Assembly: GCF_025753855.1 (NCBI RefSeq)
Contig: NZ_JAOWPT010000009.1
Span: 62,001 to 126,000, forward strand
Direction: 5' to 3'
DNA: 64,000 nt
DNA from: Mesorhizobium sp. ZC-5
GTDB lineage: Bacteria > Pseudomonadota > Alphaproteobacteria > Rhizobiales > Rhizobiaceae
In this document: one piece after another, positions 52,937-61,440 of the stretch
Position numbering within the stretch: the first letter of the stretch is position 1
Layout: each line of letters begins with the position of its first letter
The notes under the pieces: model-generated
What the model saw: the letters and a program-made list of their open reading frames with translations, nothing else
Told to the model about the DNA's origin: nothing
The model's database searches: none
Made by a program: the position numbers and the translations under genes

Positions 52937-52964
52937 TGAACCAAATCCACCGCCGCAGCGACAG
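52937..52964 (+). promoter_or_regulatory. ECF-type promoter of the third secreted-protein gene (TGAACC-16-CGACAG)
   Basis: TGAACC (52937-52942), 16 nt, CGACAG (52959-52964), both hexamers identical to the sigma-operon element. It lies 36 nt before the ATG at 53000 and just after the terminator, exactly where a new promoter is needed. Confidence 0.75.
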
Positions 52965-52999
52965 ACCTCCCGGAAGGAAACACTCCAAGGGAGAGAAAG

Positions 53000-55111
53000 A
53001 TGTCACTTCAAACAAGCAGCATCCGGAATTCGGCAGCCGTCCTCGCGCTGGTTGCCGCAGCATTCGCCGCCACGCCGGCCGCAGCACTCAGCGACAGCGC
53101 CAAGCTCAAGTCGATGTCGTTCAACGTCGAGGCCGACCACGGCATCATCCGCGTCATTTCGACGGACGGGGAGAAATGGGACAAGCTCAAGGCAGGCGCG
53201 GTGGCGCTGGACGCCAGTTTCAGCATCAACACGAAATGGCCCGGCTTCGTCCAGACCGCCACAATCCGCCTCGGCAGTTGTGGCGGGATGTCGTGTTTCT
53301 CGTTCCCACAACTGTGGTTCAAGAACATCGAGGAACGCGATTACAGCGGCTCGGCCATCACCGGCTTCCAGACGTCCCTGCTGCCGATCTCATCTTCGGA
53401 CGGCATCGCCATCAATCCGGCGGCGGATGCCATCCTGAGCCGATGCAATGAACATCTCCAGGCCGACGGACCAACCAAATCCTATTCGTTCACGCAGGAG
53501 ATGTACGCCACCCTCGCCATCGATACCGATGAGTCGCTGAACATGAACTTCATTCATAATCAGCCCGATGAAGTCGGCGGTCCGTCCCAGACGGCAATCG
53601 ACCACACCGACAGCGATGCCTTCAGCGTCAACGTCATCTGCGAGCCGGTGATCAAGTCGCCCGTCAGCGACCTCAAACACGATTTCGGCGAGTTCGACGT
53701 CGAGAACGTCAAGCTGTTCCTGACTACCTATCAGTCGAACCAGCCGGGCTCGAATCCGGGCACGGTTTGTCCCGCGCTCAAGGTAACCAGCCGCGCCGAG
53801 GCGAACCAGGCCGGTCCGGTGACGATGCGCATCTGGCGCCAGAAGGACGACGGGCCGATCACCTCCGAGGTGAAACAGGCCTGGGCGTCGTTCGATGCCG
53901 CCAAGAACGGCTATTTCGCCACTTACGAAAAGTGGGAAGACGTCGGCACGACCTCGTATTTCCAGTTCAAGACGGAGATCGTCGAGGCCGGTCCGTTCGG
54001 TCCCTTCGACGGCTGGAAGGACATCACCGTACATTGCACCAGCCCCGGCGGCGGCGGTTTCACCGATGTGCCGCAGGACAATCCCGACCTGCCCAAGCCC
54101 AAGGCCGAATGGCAGGGCGAAGTAACGGTCGCCGACAGCGCCGGCCGCGACAAATCCTGCCCGCGCAAGGGCCAGGTGTTCTTCGCGGTAACCCGTGCCG
54201 CACCCGGCGATTTCGACTACCGCATCCAGTGCTCGAACGGCGCCTTCTTTACCGGCACCGCCACGGGCTACGACCAGGGCAGCGGCGTGTTCGAGGCCTA
54301 TGGCGCGCATGACCTTTCGATCAACCGGACACGCTCGATCCAGTGCACGCTGCAGGAATTGCAGCCGGCGCCGGTGACGGTCGATACCGACAAGGAAGAC
54401 TTCACCTGCAACAACCCGAACTTCGATCCGGCCGCGGACGACCTCGTCGTGGACACACGCCCGCATTTCGACGAGCCCGAACCCACCGTGCCGCCGGTCG
54501 TCGTCGATCCAGGCCGCAAGTGCCTGCCGCACCAGCAGTTGAAGCGCGGCAAGTGCGTCGACAGGCCGGTAGTGGCGCCTTGCAAGGCGAACGAGAAACG
54601 GGTGGGCAACAAGTGCATCCCCGTCAGCATCCACTGCCTGCCGGGCTTCCATCAGGTCGGCTTGAAGTGCGTGCCCAATCCGTCGCCCCCGGATAAGTGC
54701 AAGCGCAACGAGGTGCGTATCAACGGCCGCTGTGTGAAGAAGCCCGACGTCAGCATCCTGTGCAAGCCTGGCTTCGTACTGAAAGGCAAGACCTGCGTGC
54801 GCAAGCCGACCGTCGAAGTTCCCTGCAAGCGCGGCGAACAGAGGATCAACGGCAAATGCGTGAAGAAGCCGGACGTGACCATTCTGTGCAAGAAAGGCTT
54901 CAAGCCGGTCGGCAAGACGTGTGTTCGGCAGGCGACGATCACCAAGCTCTGCCCTGACGGCCGGCCGATGATACGCGGCAATTGGGTGAAGAAGCCCGTG
55001 GCCGTGCCGTTGCGGACGCTGACCGCACCGAAGCGCACCATCAACAGGCCGACGATCGAAAAGCCGTTCAAGCGGCCAGTCCAGAAGCGGATACTGCGCC
55101 GCGCAAACTGA
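53000..55111 (+). CDS. Secreted protein with C-terminal Cys-rich repeats (sigma-regulon candidate)
   Basis: 703 aa. The start ATG at 53000 follows AAGGGAGAGAAAG. The signal peptide ends at TPAAALSD. Residues 30-490 form one or two unrecognised domains with scattered Cys and Trp (SCGGMSCFSFPQLWF, TYEKWEDVGTTSYF). Residues 508-652 are alternating Cys units such as CKRNEVRINGRCVKKP and LCKPGFVLKGKTCVRKP. The last copy has Trp where Cys is expected (RGNWVKKP). The C-terminus is basic (KRPVQKRILRRAN). The layout, signal plus new domain plus Cys repeats, parallels the gene before it. Its own sigma-type promoter and terminators on both sides make it a separate unit. Confidence 0.82.
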   Translation: MSLQTSSIRNSAAVLALVAAAFAATPAAALSDSAKLKSMSFNVEADHGIIRVISTDGEKWDKLKAGAVALDASFSINTKWPGFVQTATIRLGSCGGMSCFSFPQLWFKNIEERDYSGSAITGFQTSLLPISSSDGIAINPAADAILSRCNEHLQADGPTKSYSFTQEMYATLAIDTDESLNMNFIHNQPDEVGGPSQTAIDHTDSDAFSVNVICEPVIKSPVSDLKHDFGEFDVENVKLFLTTYQSNQPGSNPGTVCPALKVTSRAEANQAGPVTMRIWRQKDDGPITSEVKQAWASFDAAKNGYFATYEKWEDVGTTSYFQFKTEIVEAGPFGPFDGWKDITVHCTSPGGGGFTDVPQDNPDLPKPKAEWQGEVTVADSAGRDKSCPRKGQVFFAVTRAAPGDFDYRIQCSNGAFFTGTATGYDQGSGVFEAYGAHDLSINRTRSIQCTLQELQPAPVTVDTDKEDFTCNNPNFDPAADDLVVDTRPHFDEPEPTVPPVVVDPGRKCLPHQQLKRGKCVDRPVVAPCKANEKRVGNKCIPVSIHCLPGFHQVGLKCVPNPSPPDKCKRNEVRINGRCVKKPDVSILCKPGFVLKGKTCVRKPTVEVPCKRGEQRINGKCVKKPDVTILCKKGFKPVGKTCVRQATITKLCPDGRPMIRGNWVKKPVAVPLRTLTAPKRTINRPTIEKPFKRPVQKRILRRAN

Positions 55112-55139
55112 AGCAGTTTTTACCAGACAGTCGTGTCGA

Positions 55140-55168
55140 TGGGGCGGCCCCGTGCCGCCCCATTTTTT
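55140..55168 (+). terminator. Intrinsic terminator behind the third secreted-protein gene
   Basis: The stem TGGGGCGG (55140-55147) and CCGCCCCA (55155-55162) with a 7-nt loop is followed by six T residues. It closes the sigma-regulon block 28 nt after the stop codon. Confidence 0.88.
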
Positions 55169-55231
55169 CAGGCCGATTGCCGCGTTTTCGTGTCACCCTA
55201 TCTCGCGACAGGAACTCCGGGTGCAGCAGCC

Positions 55232-55624
55232 ATGACCAAAGCCGATCTCTCCGACATCTACCGAGGCTACATTGCCTGCCTGAACAAACAGGACTGGGCG
55301 AACCTGGGGCAGTTCGTTCACGAGGAAGTCCACTACAACGGCGAGCGGATCGGATTGTCGGGCTATCGCGCGATGCTTGAGGGCGATTTCCGTGCGATTC
55401 CGGATCTCCATTTCAACATCCAGCTGTTGATGTCCGAGCCACCTCGTGTCGCAAGTCGCCTGTGCTTCGACTGCACACCGAAAGGAATTCTGTTCGGCCT
55501 TCCGGTGAACGGCAGGAAGGTCTCGTTTTCCGAGAACGTATTCTACGAGTTTCGCGACGAACGGATCGTGAAAGTGTGGTCTGTCATCGACAAGGCCGCC
55601 ATCGAATCCCAGCTCCGAGCCTAG
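55232..55624 (+). CDS. SnoaL-like/ester cyclase-family protein
   Basis: A 130-aa alpha+beta barrel protein of the NTF2-like superfamily. ATG 55232 is chosen because the frame upstream runs through the terminator. Family features are the N-terminal helix (LSDIYRGYIACLNKQDWANL), the HEEVHYNGERIGLSGYRAML segment and VSFSENVFYEFRDERIVKVW near the C-terminus, like SnoaL and ester cyclases. The function is open: hydrolase, cyclase or binding protein. Its stop overlaps that of the convergent ABC ATPase by 4 nt. Confidence 0.78.
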   Translation: MTKADLSDIYRGYIACLNKQDWANLGQFVHEEVHYNGERIGLSGYRAMLEGDFRAIPDLHFNIQLLMSEPPRVASRLCFDCTPKGILFGLPVNGRKVSFSENVFYEFRDERIVKVWSVIDKAAIESQLRA

Positions 55625-56661
55625 GCTGCGTCCGCTGCAACACGAAGCCCCTGCTTGTCGAAATAGTGCAGGTTGCCCGCCTCGGCGGTCAGGCAGACGT
55701 CGCTGCCCAGGCGAGTGACCTCGCGTCCGTCATCGAGCGCCAGGATGGGCTGTGCGTCGGACGACTGGATGTGGGTCAGCGTCACCGCGCCAGTGTATTC
55801 GTTCAACGTGACCTTGCCGCGCAGGCCGACTTCCGAAGGGCCTGTGACGGACAGATGTTCCGGACGGATGCCGACGCTCTCGGCGGAGGAGGGGACCTGC
55901 GCCGCCGGCGACAGATGCGTTGCTGCCTGCGCCGGCAGAACGTTCATTTTCGGGCTGCCGATGAACTGCGCGACGAACAGGTTGCCAGGCCGCTCGTAAA
56001 GCTCGCGCGGCGAGCCGACCTGTTCGACCAGGCCGTCGCGCAGGACGACGATCTTGTCGGCCAGCGTCATCGCCTCGATCTGATCGTGGGTGACGTAGAT
56101 CATCGTGGTCTTGAGGCGGTTGTGCAGGGCGGCGATCTCGGAACGCATGTGGACGCGCAGCTCCGCGTCGAGGTTGGAGAGCGGTTCGTCGAAGAGGAAA
56201 ACCTCGGGATTGCCGACGATGGCGCGACCGATGGCGACGCGCTGGCGCTGGCCGCCGGAGAGTTCGCGCGGATAGCGGTGCAGCAGCGCGTCGAGCTTCA
56301 GCGTCGCGGCCGCTTCGTTGACGCGGCGCTCGCGCTCCGCCGCCGGCACTTTGCGCACCTTGAGGCCAAAGCCCATGTTGTCGCGCACGGTCAGGTGCGG
56401 ATAGAGCGCATAGGACTGGAAGACCATGGCGACGCCGCGCCTGGCGGCCTGCACGTCGTTGACCAGGCGGTCGCCGATATAGAGTTCGCCGCTGGTGATG
56501 TCCTCCAGCCCCGAGATCATGCGCAGCAGCGTGGACTTGCCGCAGCCGGACGGGCCGACAAAGACGACGAACTCGCCGTCGTCGATCGCAAGGTCGACGC
56601 CGCGGATCACGTCGGTGCTGGCGAAGCGCTTCTTCAGGTTCTTGAGTGCGAGAGCGGTCAT
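55621..56661 (-). CDS. Sugar ABC transporter ATP-binding protein (UgpC/MalK type)
   Basis: A 346-aa ATPase. Walker A GPSGCGKST is at residues 36-44, then the signature LSGGQRQR, Walker [28 protein letters not shown], and a TOBE tail (GIRPEHLSVTGPSEVGLRG). It starts at ATG 56661, 14 nt after the permease stop. It is the last gene of a seven-gene minus-strand operon starting with a FadR-type regulator at 62195. Confidence 0.93.
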   Translation of the reverse strand: MTALALKNLKKRFASTDVIRGVDLAIDDGEFVVFVGPSGCGKSTLLRMISGLEDITSGELYIGDRLVNDVQAARRGVAMVFQSYALYPHLTVRDNMGFGLKVRKVPAAERERRVNEAAATLKLDALLHRYPRELSGGQRQRVAIGRAIVGNPEVFLFDEPLSNLDAELRVHMRSEIAALHNRLKTTMIYVTHDQIEAMTLADKIVVLRDGLVEQVGSPRELYERPGNLFVAQFIGSPKMNVLPAQAATHLSPAAQVPSSAESVGIRPEHLSVTGPSEVGLRGKVTLNEYTGAVTLTHIQSSDAQPILALDDGREVTRLGSDVCLTAEAGNLHYFDKQGLRVAADAA

Positions 56662-56675
56662 GGATTTCTTTCGTA

Positions 56676-57518
56676 TCAGCCTTTGACGCCGGAGAGCGCG
56701 AAACTCTCCATGATCTGCCGCTGCGCGATCAGGTAGACGATCAGGATCGGCACGACGGCAAGCGTGGTCGCGGCAAGCTGCAGGTTCCAGAGCGGCAGGC
56801 CGTAAGTGTCGGTGAAATTGGACAGCGCCAGCGGCAGGGTGAACATATCGAGGGAGCTCAGGAAGATGAGCGGCTCGAGGAACAGGTTCCAGGAGAACAG
56901 GAAGGTGATGATCGCGACGGCCGCAAGTGCCGGCCGCGACATCGGCAGCGCGATGCGCCACCAGATGCCGAAGCGCGAGAGGCCGTCCATCTTGCCCGCC
57001 TCCTCGAGCTCCTTGGGTAGCGCAAGGAAATACTGGCGCATCAGGAACGTCGCCATGACGCCATGCGGGCCGAAGGTCGGCAGCAGGATCAGCGGCCAGT
57101 GCGTGTCCATTAGCCCCATCCATTTGATGAGGAAGAAGTTCGGGATGATGGTGACTTCTTCCGGCACCATCAGCGCCGAGACGAGGAAGAGCATCAGAAG
57201 GCCGGCGCCGGCAAAACGCATGCGGGCAAGCGCATAGCCGGCCAGCGAGGAGATGACCAGCGTCAGCGCGGTAACCGACAGCGCGATATAGAGCGAGTTG
57301 AAGTACTGTCGGGCGAATGGCTGGTGGGTGAACACGTCGACGAAGTTCTGCCAGCGCCATACGCGCGGGATGAGGTTTGGTTCGCCGAAGATCTCGGTGA
57401 CGCTCTTGAAGCCGGCGGAGACCATCCACAGGAACGGAAAGATGAACGGGATCGCGGCGATCAGGAGCGCGATCGTCCAGCAGGTGCGGTAGACGAGGTC
57501 TCTCTGGCGGCGGGTCAT
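56676..57518 (-). CDS. Sugar ABC transporter permease, MalG-like
   Basis: A 280-aa permease. The start ATG at 57518 overlaps the MalF-like stop by 4 nt. The EAA loop is EEAGKMDGLSRFGIWWRIALP; membrane segments begin at residue 12 (CWTIALLIAAIPFIFPFLWM). It pairs with the next gene upstream for a CUT1 importer. Confidence 0.93.
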   Translation of the reverse strand: MTRRQRDLVYRTCWTIALLIAAIPFIFPFLWMVSAGFKSVTEIFGEPNLIPRVWRWQNFVDVFTHQPFARQYFNSLYIALSVTALTLVISSLAGYALARMRFAGAGLLMLFLVSALMVPEEVTIIPNFFLIKWMGLMDTHWPLILLPTFGPHGVMATFLMRQYFLALPKELEEAGKMDGLSRFGIWWRIALPMSRPALAAVAIITFLFSWNLFLEPLIFLSSLDMFTLPLALSNFTDTYGLPLWNLQLAATTLAVVPILIVYLIAQRQIMESFALSGVKG

Positions 57519-58447
57519 TCCATTTCCTTCCGCCGCAGCATGACCTGGACGATGGTGAGCGCCATCACGATGACGAACATGATCATCGCCAGCGCCGAGG
57601 CGTAACCGACGTCGAAATATTCGAAACCCTGCAGGTAGATGTAATAGGCGAGCACCAGCGTGCCGTTCTCCGGTCCGCCGCCGGTCATCTGGTAGATATG
57701 GTCGAACACCTTGAACGATCCGATCGTGGTGATGACCATGATGATCAGCGTGGTTGGGGCGAGCAGCGGCCAGATGATCATGCGGAAGATCTGCCAGCGC
57801 GAGGCGCCTTCCAGCCGCGCCGCTTCCTCGTAGTCGCGCGGGATCGCCTGCAGCGCGGCGATGTAGAGGATCATGTTCAGGCCGACCATCTTGATGACGC
57901 GCGTGACGATGACCGCCGCCATTGCCCAGTTCGGTTCGCGCAGCCAGTTGGGGCCGTCGATGCCGACCGTGGCCAGCATCTGGTTGACGATGCCGGCTTC
58001 GCCCTGCAGCAGGAATTTCCAGACAATGGCCCAGGCGATCGCCGAGGTGACGACCGGCGCGAAGAAGACCGTGCGGAAGAAGACGACGCCGAAGAAGGGG
58101 CGCGACAAAGCGAGCGCCAGCGTTAGCGCCAGCGCCATGTTGAGCGGCACCAGGCCCAGCGCGAAAATGCCGGAGTTGCGCAGAACCTGCCAGAAGTCCG
58201 GGTTGACGAGCAGCGCGTTGTGAAAGTTCTTCAGCCCGACGAAGGTCGCCTGCTGGGTGAGCAGGTTCCACTCGGTCATCGAGTAGTAGACGATGGCGAC
58301 CAGCGGCCCGAGGAAGAAGATGATGAAGCCGATCAGCGTCGGGCTGAGGAACAGCCAGGCTTCCAGCATCTCCCGGTATTTCAATGTGAGCCACGGCGCG
58401 TCCTTGCGGCGCACCGTGGTCTCCTTGTGAAGCGAAGTGTCAGTCAT
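57515..58447 (-). CDS. Sugar ABC transporter permease, MalF-like
   Basis: A 310-aa permease with an N-terminal cytoplasmic stretch, a first helix at about residues 30-50 and the EAA loop EEAARLEGASRWQIFRMIIWP. It follows the binding-protein gene by only 9 nt. Unlike the other transporters in the window, no hairpin separates the two. Confidence 0.93.
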   Translation of the reverse strand: MTDTSLHKETTVRRKDAPWLTLKYREMLEAWLFLSPTLIGFIIFFLGPLVAIVYYSMTEWNLLTQQATFVGLKNFHNALLVNPDFWQVLRNSGIFALGLVPLNMALALTLALALSRPFFGVVFFRTVFFAPVVTSAIAWAIVWKFLLQGEAGIVNQMLATVGIDGPNWLREPNWAMAAVIVTRVIKMVGLNMILYIAALQAIPRDYEEAARLEGASRWQIFRMIIWPLLAPTTLIIMVITTIGSFKVFDHIYQMTGGGPENGTLVLAYYIYLQGFEYFDVGYASALAMIMFVIVMALTIVQVMLRRKEME

Positions 58448-58456
58448 CGACCGCGA

Positions 58457-59701
58457 CTAGAGCAGGGGCTGGATGGCCGCGCAGACGGCCTTCATGGAAT
58501 CCTCGACATTCGCGTCGGCCTTCCACAGCCCGTCCAATCTCGGCGCCATGGCGGCAAGCAGCTGCGGGCTTTTCTCGTGGCTGGGCAGCACCTTGCCGTT
58601 GATGATGGCGGCCGCGAGGTTCTTCATCTGGTCGGCTGGCACCAGCTTGTTGGAGTTGATGAAGGCGTCCGATTCAAGCACCGATTTGCGCGCGGGCGGG
58701 AAGAACTGCGCCATGATGGCCGTGTTCTCCTTGTTGGTCATGTGCGCGACGAACTCGGCGGCGAGCTCCTTCTGCTTGCCCTGCTCGAAGACGACGATCG
58801 CGGCCTGGCCGATGACCGGTGATTCACCGCCGGGGCCTGTGGGCAGCGGCGCGATGCCCCACGGGAAGCCGGCTTCCGGCATCTTCGAGGCGCGCGAGAT
58901 CTGGTTGATCGTCATCGCAGACTTGCCGGAGTAATAATCGCCGGATTCGCCGGGCGGCACGATCGACTTGTCCTTGAAGACCATGTCGTGAAGCTGCTTC
59001 ACCGCTGCAAGCGCTTCCGGCTTGTCGAAGCCGCATTCCTTGTTCGCCCAGACGTCGCCGCCATAGGCGCGGATCGGCGGCATCAGCGCGTGCATGGCGC
59101 GCGAGGCATAGCCTTCGCCGTCCTTGAACTCGAAGCCCCAGGTGCCGTTGGCTTCGGTGAGCTTCTTGGCGACCTCCTGGAACTTGTCCATGTTCCACTC
59201 GCCCTTGGCCGCAAGCGCCAGCGGGTCTTCGAGGCCGGCTTTCTCGAACATCGCCTTGTTGTAGTAGATCATGAAGGGCGAGGTGGAGAACGGAATGCCG
59301 TACACCTTGTCGCCATCCTGCCAGAGGCCCATCGCGGTCGGCGACAGGTCGGCGAAGTCGAAGCCTTCCGCCGCCTTGACCGTCGCGCCGATGTCGGCCA
59401 GCACGCCGGCGTTCACGAAGGTGGGGGCTGCGTCTTCCATCATCCAGCCGAGATCGGGCGTATTGCCGCCGGCGAGCTGGAACGTCAGCTTCTGGGTGTA
59501 GTCCGCCGGCGGGATCGTCTCGAATTTCACGGTGACGTCCGGATGCGTCGCCTTGAAGCTGTCGGCGATGCCGTTCAGCATCTTCAGATGCGCTTCGTTG
59601 CCGGACCAGATGGTGAAGCGAAGCTCCGCCGCCAGTGCCGATGTCGACATCAAGCAGAGCGCCAGTGCCGAAACTGCCAGACCTTTACTTACGGCTTTCA
59701 T
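58457..59701 (-). CDS. Sugar ABC transporter substrate-binding protein (family 1)
   Basis: A 414-aa periplasmic protein of the usual CUT1 length. The start ATG at 59701 follows GGGAGGATTATCC. The signal ends at STSALAAEL. Family marks are RFTIWSGNEAHLKMLNGI at the mature N-terminus and VYGIPFSTSPFMIYYNKAMF in the hinge region. Its neighbours (lactonase, SDR, racemase-type enzyme) suggest a sugar or sugar lactone as ligand. Confidence 0.93.
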   Translation of the reverse strand: MKAVSKGLAVSALALCLMSTSALAAELRFTIWSGNEAHLKMLNGIADSFKATHPDVTVKFETIPPADYTQKLTFQLAGGNTPDLGWMMEDAAPTFVNAGVLADIGATVKAAEGFDFADLSPTAMGLWQDGDKVYGIPFSTSPFMIYYNKAMFEKAGLEDPLALAAKGEWNMDKFQEVAKKLTEANGTWGFEFKDGEGYASRAMHALMPPIRAYGGDVWANKECGFDKPEALAAVKQLHDMVFKDKSIVPPGESGDYYSGKSAMTINQISRASKMPEAGFPWGIAPLPTGPGGESPVIGQAAIVVFEQGKQKELAAEFVAHMTNKENTAIMAQFFPPARKSVLESDAFINSNKLVPADQMKNLAAAIINGKVLPSHEKSPQLLAAMAPRLDGLWKADANVEDSMKAVCAAIQPLL

Positions 59702-59734
59702 GGATAATCCTCCCTGGGTTCAATCGCCGTTGTT

Positions 59735-60652
59735 CTATGCGCCCGCGCCGGCGAACTGCCGTGCGGGTATTCGCTTGAAACGCGGTTGGGCAAACCCGCG
59801 CACGCCGGTCTCGATGGCGAACACGGAACCGGCCAGCGGCTCCCGTTCGAGCTGGGCCGCATCCAGCCCGGCACGCATCGAGGTAACGAAAATGGTGGAA
59901 AGGTCGGCGCCGCCGAACACCGGCTTGGTCGGACGCGACACCGGCAGCTCGACCGCCGCGATCTCTTCGCCGGCAGGGTCGAGACGGACGATGCGGCCGC
60001 CGTCCACCGCCGCGAACCAGTAGCAGCCCTCAGCGTCGACGCAGGCGCCGTCGGGCCTGCCATGGGTCGGCTTGTGGAACACGCGGCGGTTGTCCAGCGC
60101 GCCGGTCGCGGCATCGAAATCGAACGCCCAGATCGTGCAGACCGCCGGATGGCTGTCGGCGAGATAAAAGGTTCTGCCGTCCGGCGAGATGGCGCAGCCG
60201 TTCTCCGTGCGCAGACCGTCAATCCTGGCGGCGGCATTGCTTCCGTCGAAAGCATAGAGCGTGCCGACCGGCTCGCGCTCGGCGGGCATGTGCATCGTGC
60301 CGGCCCAGAAGCGGCCCGCCGCATCCACCACGCCGTCATTCATGCGCATGTCGGGGAGGGGTGTCTTCACCTCGGCGAGTTTCGTCAGCCCGCCCGACGC
60401 TTCGTCGAGCACGAGCCAGCCCGTCGCAGCGGCGACGACAAGCGCGCCGTCCTCGGCCAATGCGAGCGCGCCCGGCATGATGTCGAGCGGGAAATCGGTG
60501 AGGCCGCCGGGTTTCGCGAGATTCTTGCGGCGGATCGTCTTGCCGTTGATGTCGACCCACCAGAGGGCGTTGCGCTCGCGGTCCCACAGTGGGCTCTCGC
60601 CGACCTGATCGTAGCCTTCATGGAACACGGAGATCTTTGGCGCCCGGTTCAT
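59735..60652 (-). CDS. SMP-30/gluconolactonase/regucalcin-family lactonase
   Basis: A 305-aa six-bladed beta-propeller enzyme. The metal site is indicated by E in VGESPLWD, N in RTENGCAISPDG and D in GRPDGACVDAEG; MRMNDGVVDAAGRFWAGTM is a family hallmark. The start ATG at 60652 overlaps the SDR stop by 4 nt. It opens an aldonolactone, which the SDR next to it could produce from an aldose. This gives an oxidation-lactone-aldonate route. Confidence 0.92.
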   Translation of the reverse strand: MNRAPKISVFHEGYDQVGESPLWDRERNALWWVDINGKTIRRKNLAKPGGLTDFPLDIMPGALALAEDGALVVAAATGWLVLDEASGGLTKLAEVKTPLPDMRMNDGVVDAAGRFWAGTMHMPAEREPVGTLYAFDGSNAAARIDGLRTENGCAISPDGRTFYLADSHPAVCTIWAFDFDAATGALDNRRVFHKPTHGRPDGACVDAEGCYWFAAVDGGRIVRLDPAGEEIAAVELPVSRPTKPVFGGADLSTIFVTSMRAGLDAAQLEREPLAGSVFAIETGVRGFAQPRFKRIPARQFAGAGA

Positions 60653-61440
60653 CGCGCCTCTCCCGGAAGCGCGCCGGGCGCATCGCCGATGGTCCAGCCG
60701 CCGTCGACCGGGATGTTCGCGCCGGTGATGTAGCTGGCGGCGTCGCTGCACAGGAACACGAAGGCGCCGACGAGATCGTCCGCGCGGCCCTGGCGTCCGA
60801 CGGGTATCTTTGCCACGACCGTGCGGCGGAAAGCGGCATCGGCGTAACGACTGGCGGTGGCCTCCGTCTCGATGGCGCCGGGGGAGACGACATTCATCGT
60901 CACGCCGCTGCCCGCCACTTCGCGGCCGATGGCGCGGATCGCAACGAGTTGCGCGGCCTTGATCGACGCATAGACGACGGTTTCGGCGCGGGGCCGGGTG
61001 GCCATGACGCTGCCGGTCGCGACAACGCGTCCCCAGCCACGCGCCGCCATGGCCGGCACAAGCTTTCCGGCAAGCGTCAGCAGCGAGGTGAAATTCGCGG
61101 CGACATGCGCCTCGACATGCGCGGGGTTCGCGTCATGCCAGGCCAGACGCCGCTCGATCGCGGCATTGGCGATCAGGATGTCGATGGGTCCATGCCGCGC
61201 CAGGACCTCGTCGGCCAAAGCAGAAGCGGCGGCGGCATCGGTGAAGTCGGCCTCGAGGATCGGCGTTCCGTTGCCGATTGCTTTCGCAACGCGGGCCGCG
61301 CCGTCCGCGTCACCGAAATGGTGCAGCACGAGTTCTGCGCCATGTTCGGCAAGGCCGAGCGCGATCGCCCGTCCGATGCCGGAATTCGCGCCCGTGACGA
61401 GTGCGCGCCTGCCGGATAGCGAGAAGCGGTCCGTGCTCAT
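60649..61440 (-). CDS. SDR-family sugar dehydrogenase candidate
   Basis: A 263-aa SDR. The cofactor motif TGANSGIG is near residue 17, NAA in IANAAIERR, the catalytic Ser in VATGSVMATRP, and Tyr/Lys in YASIKAA. The C-terminus GANIPVDGGWTIGD is typical. It overlaps both neighbours by 4 nt. As it sits between a regulator and a lactonase, aldose or sugar-alcohol oxidation is the likely role. Confidence 0.9.
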   Translation of the reverse strand: MSTDRFSLSGRRALVTGANSGIGRAIALGLAEHGAELVLHHFGDADGAARVAKAIGNGTPILEADFTDAAAASALADEVLARHGPIDILIANAAIERRLAWHDANPAHVEAHVAANFTSLLTLAGKLVPAMAARGWGRVVATGSVMATRPRAETVVYASIKAAQLVAIRAIGREVAGSGVTMNVVSPGAIETEATASRYADAAFRRTVVAKIPVGRQGRADDLVGAFVFLCSDAASYITGANIPVDGGWTIGDAPGALPGEAR

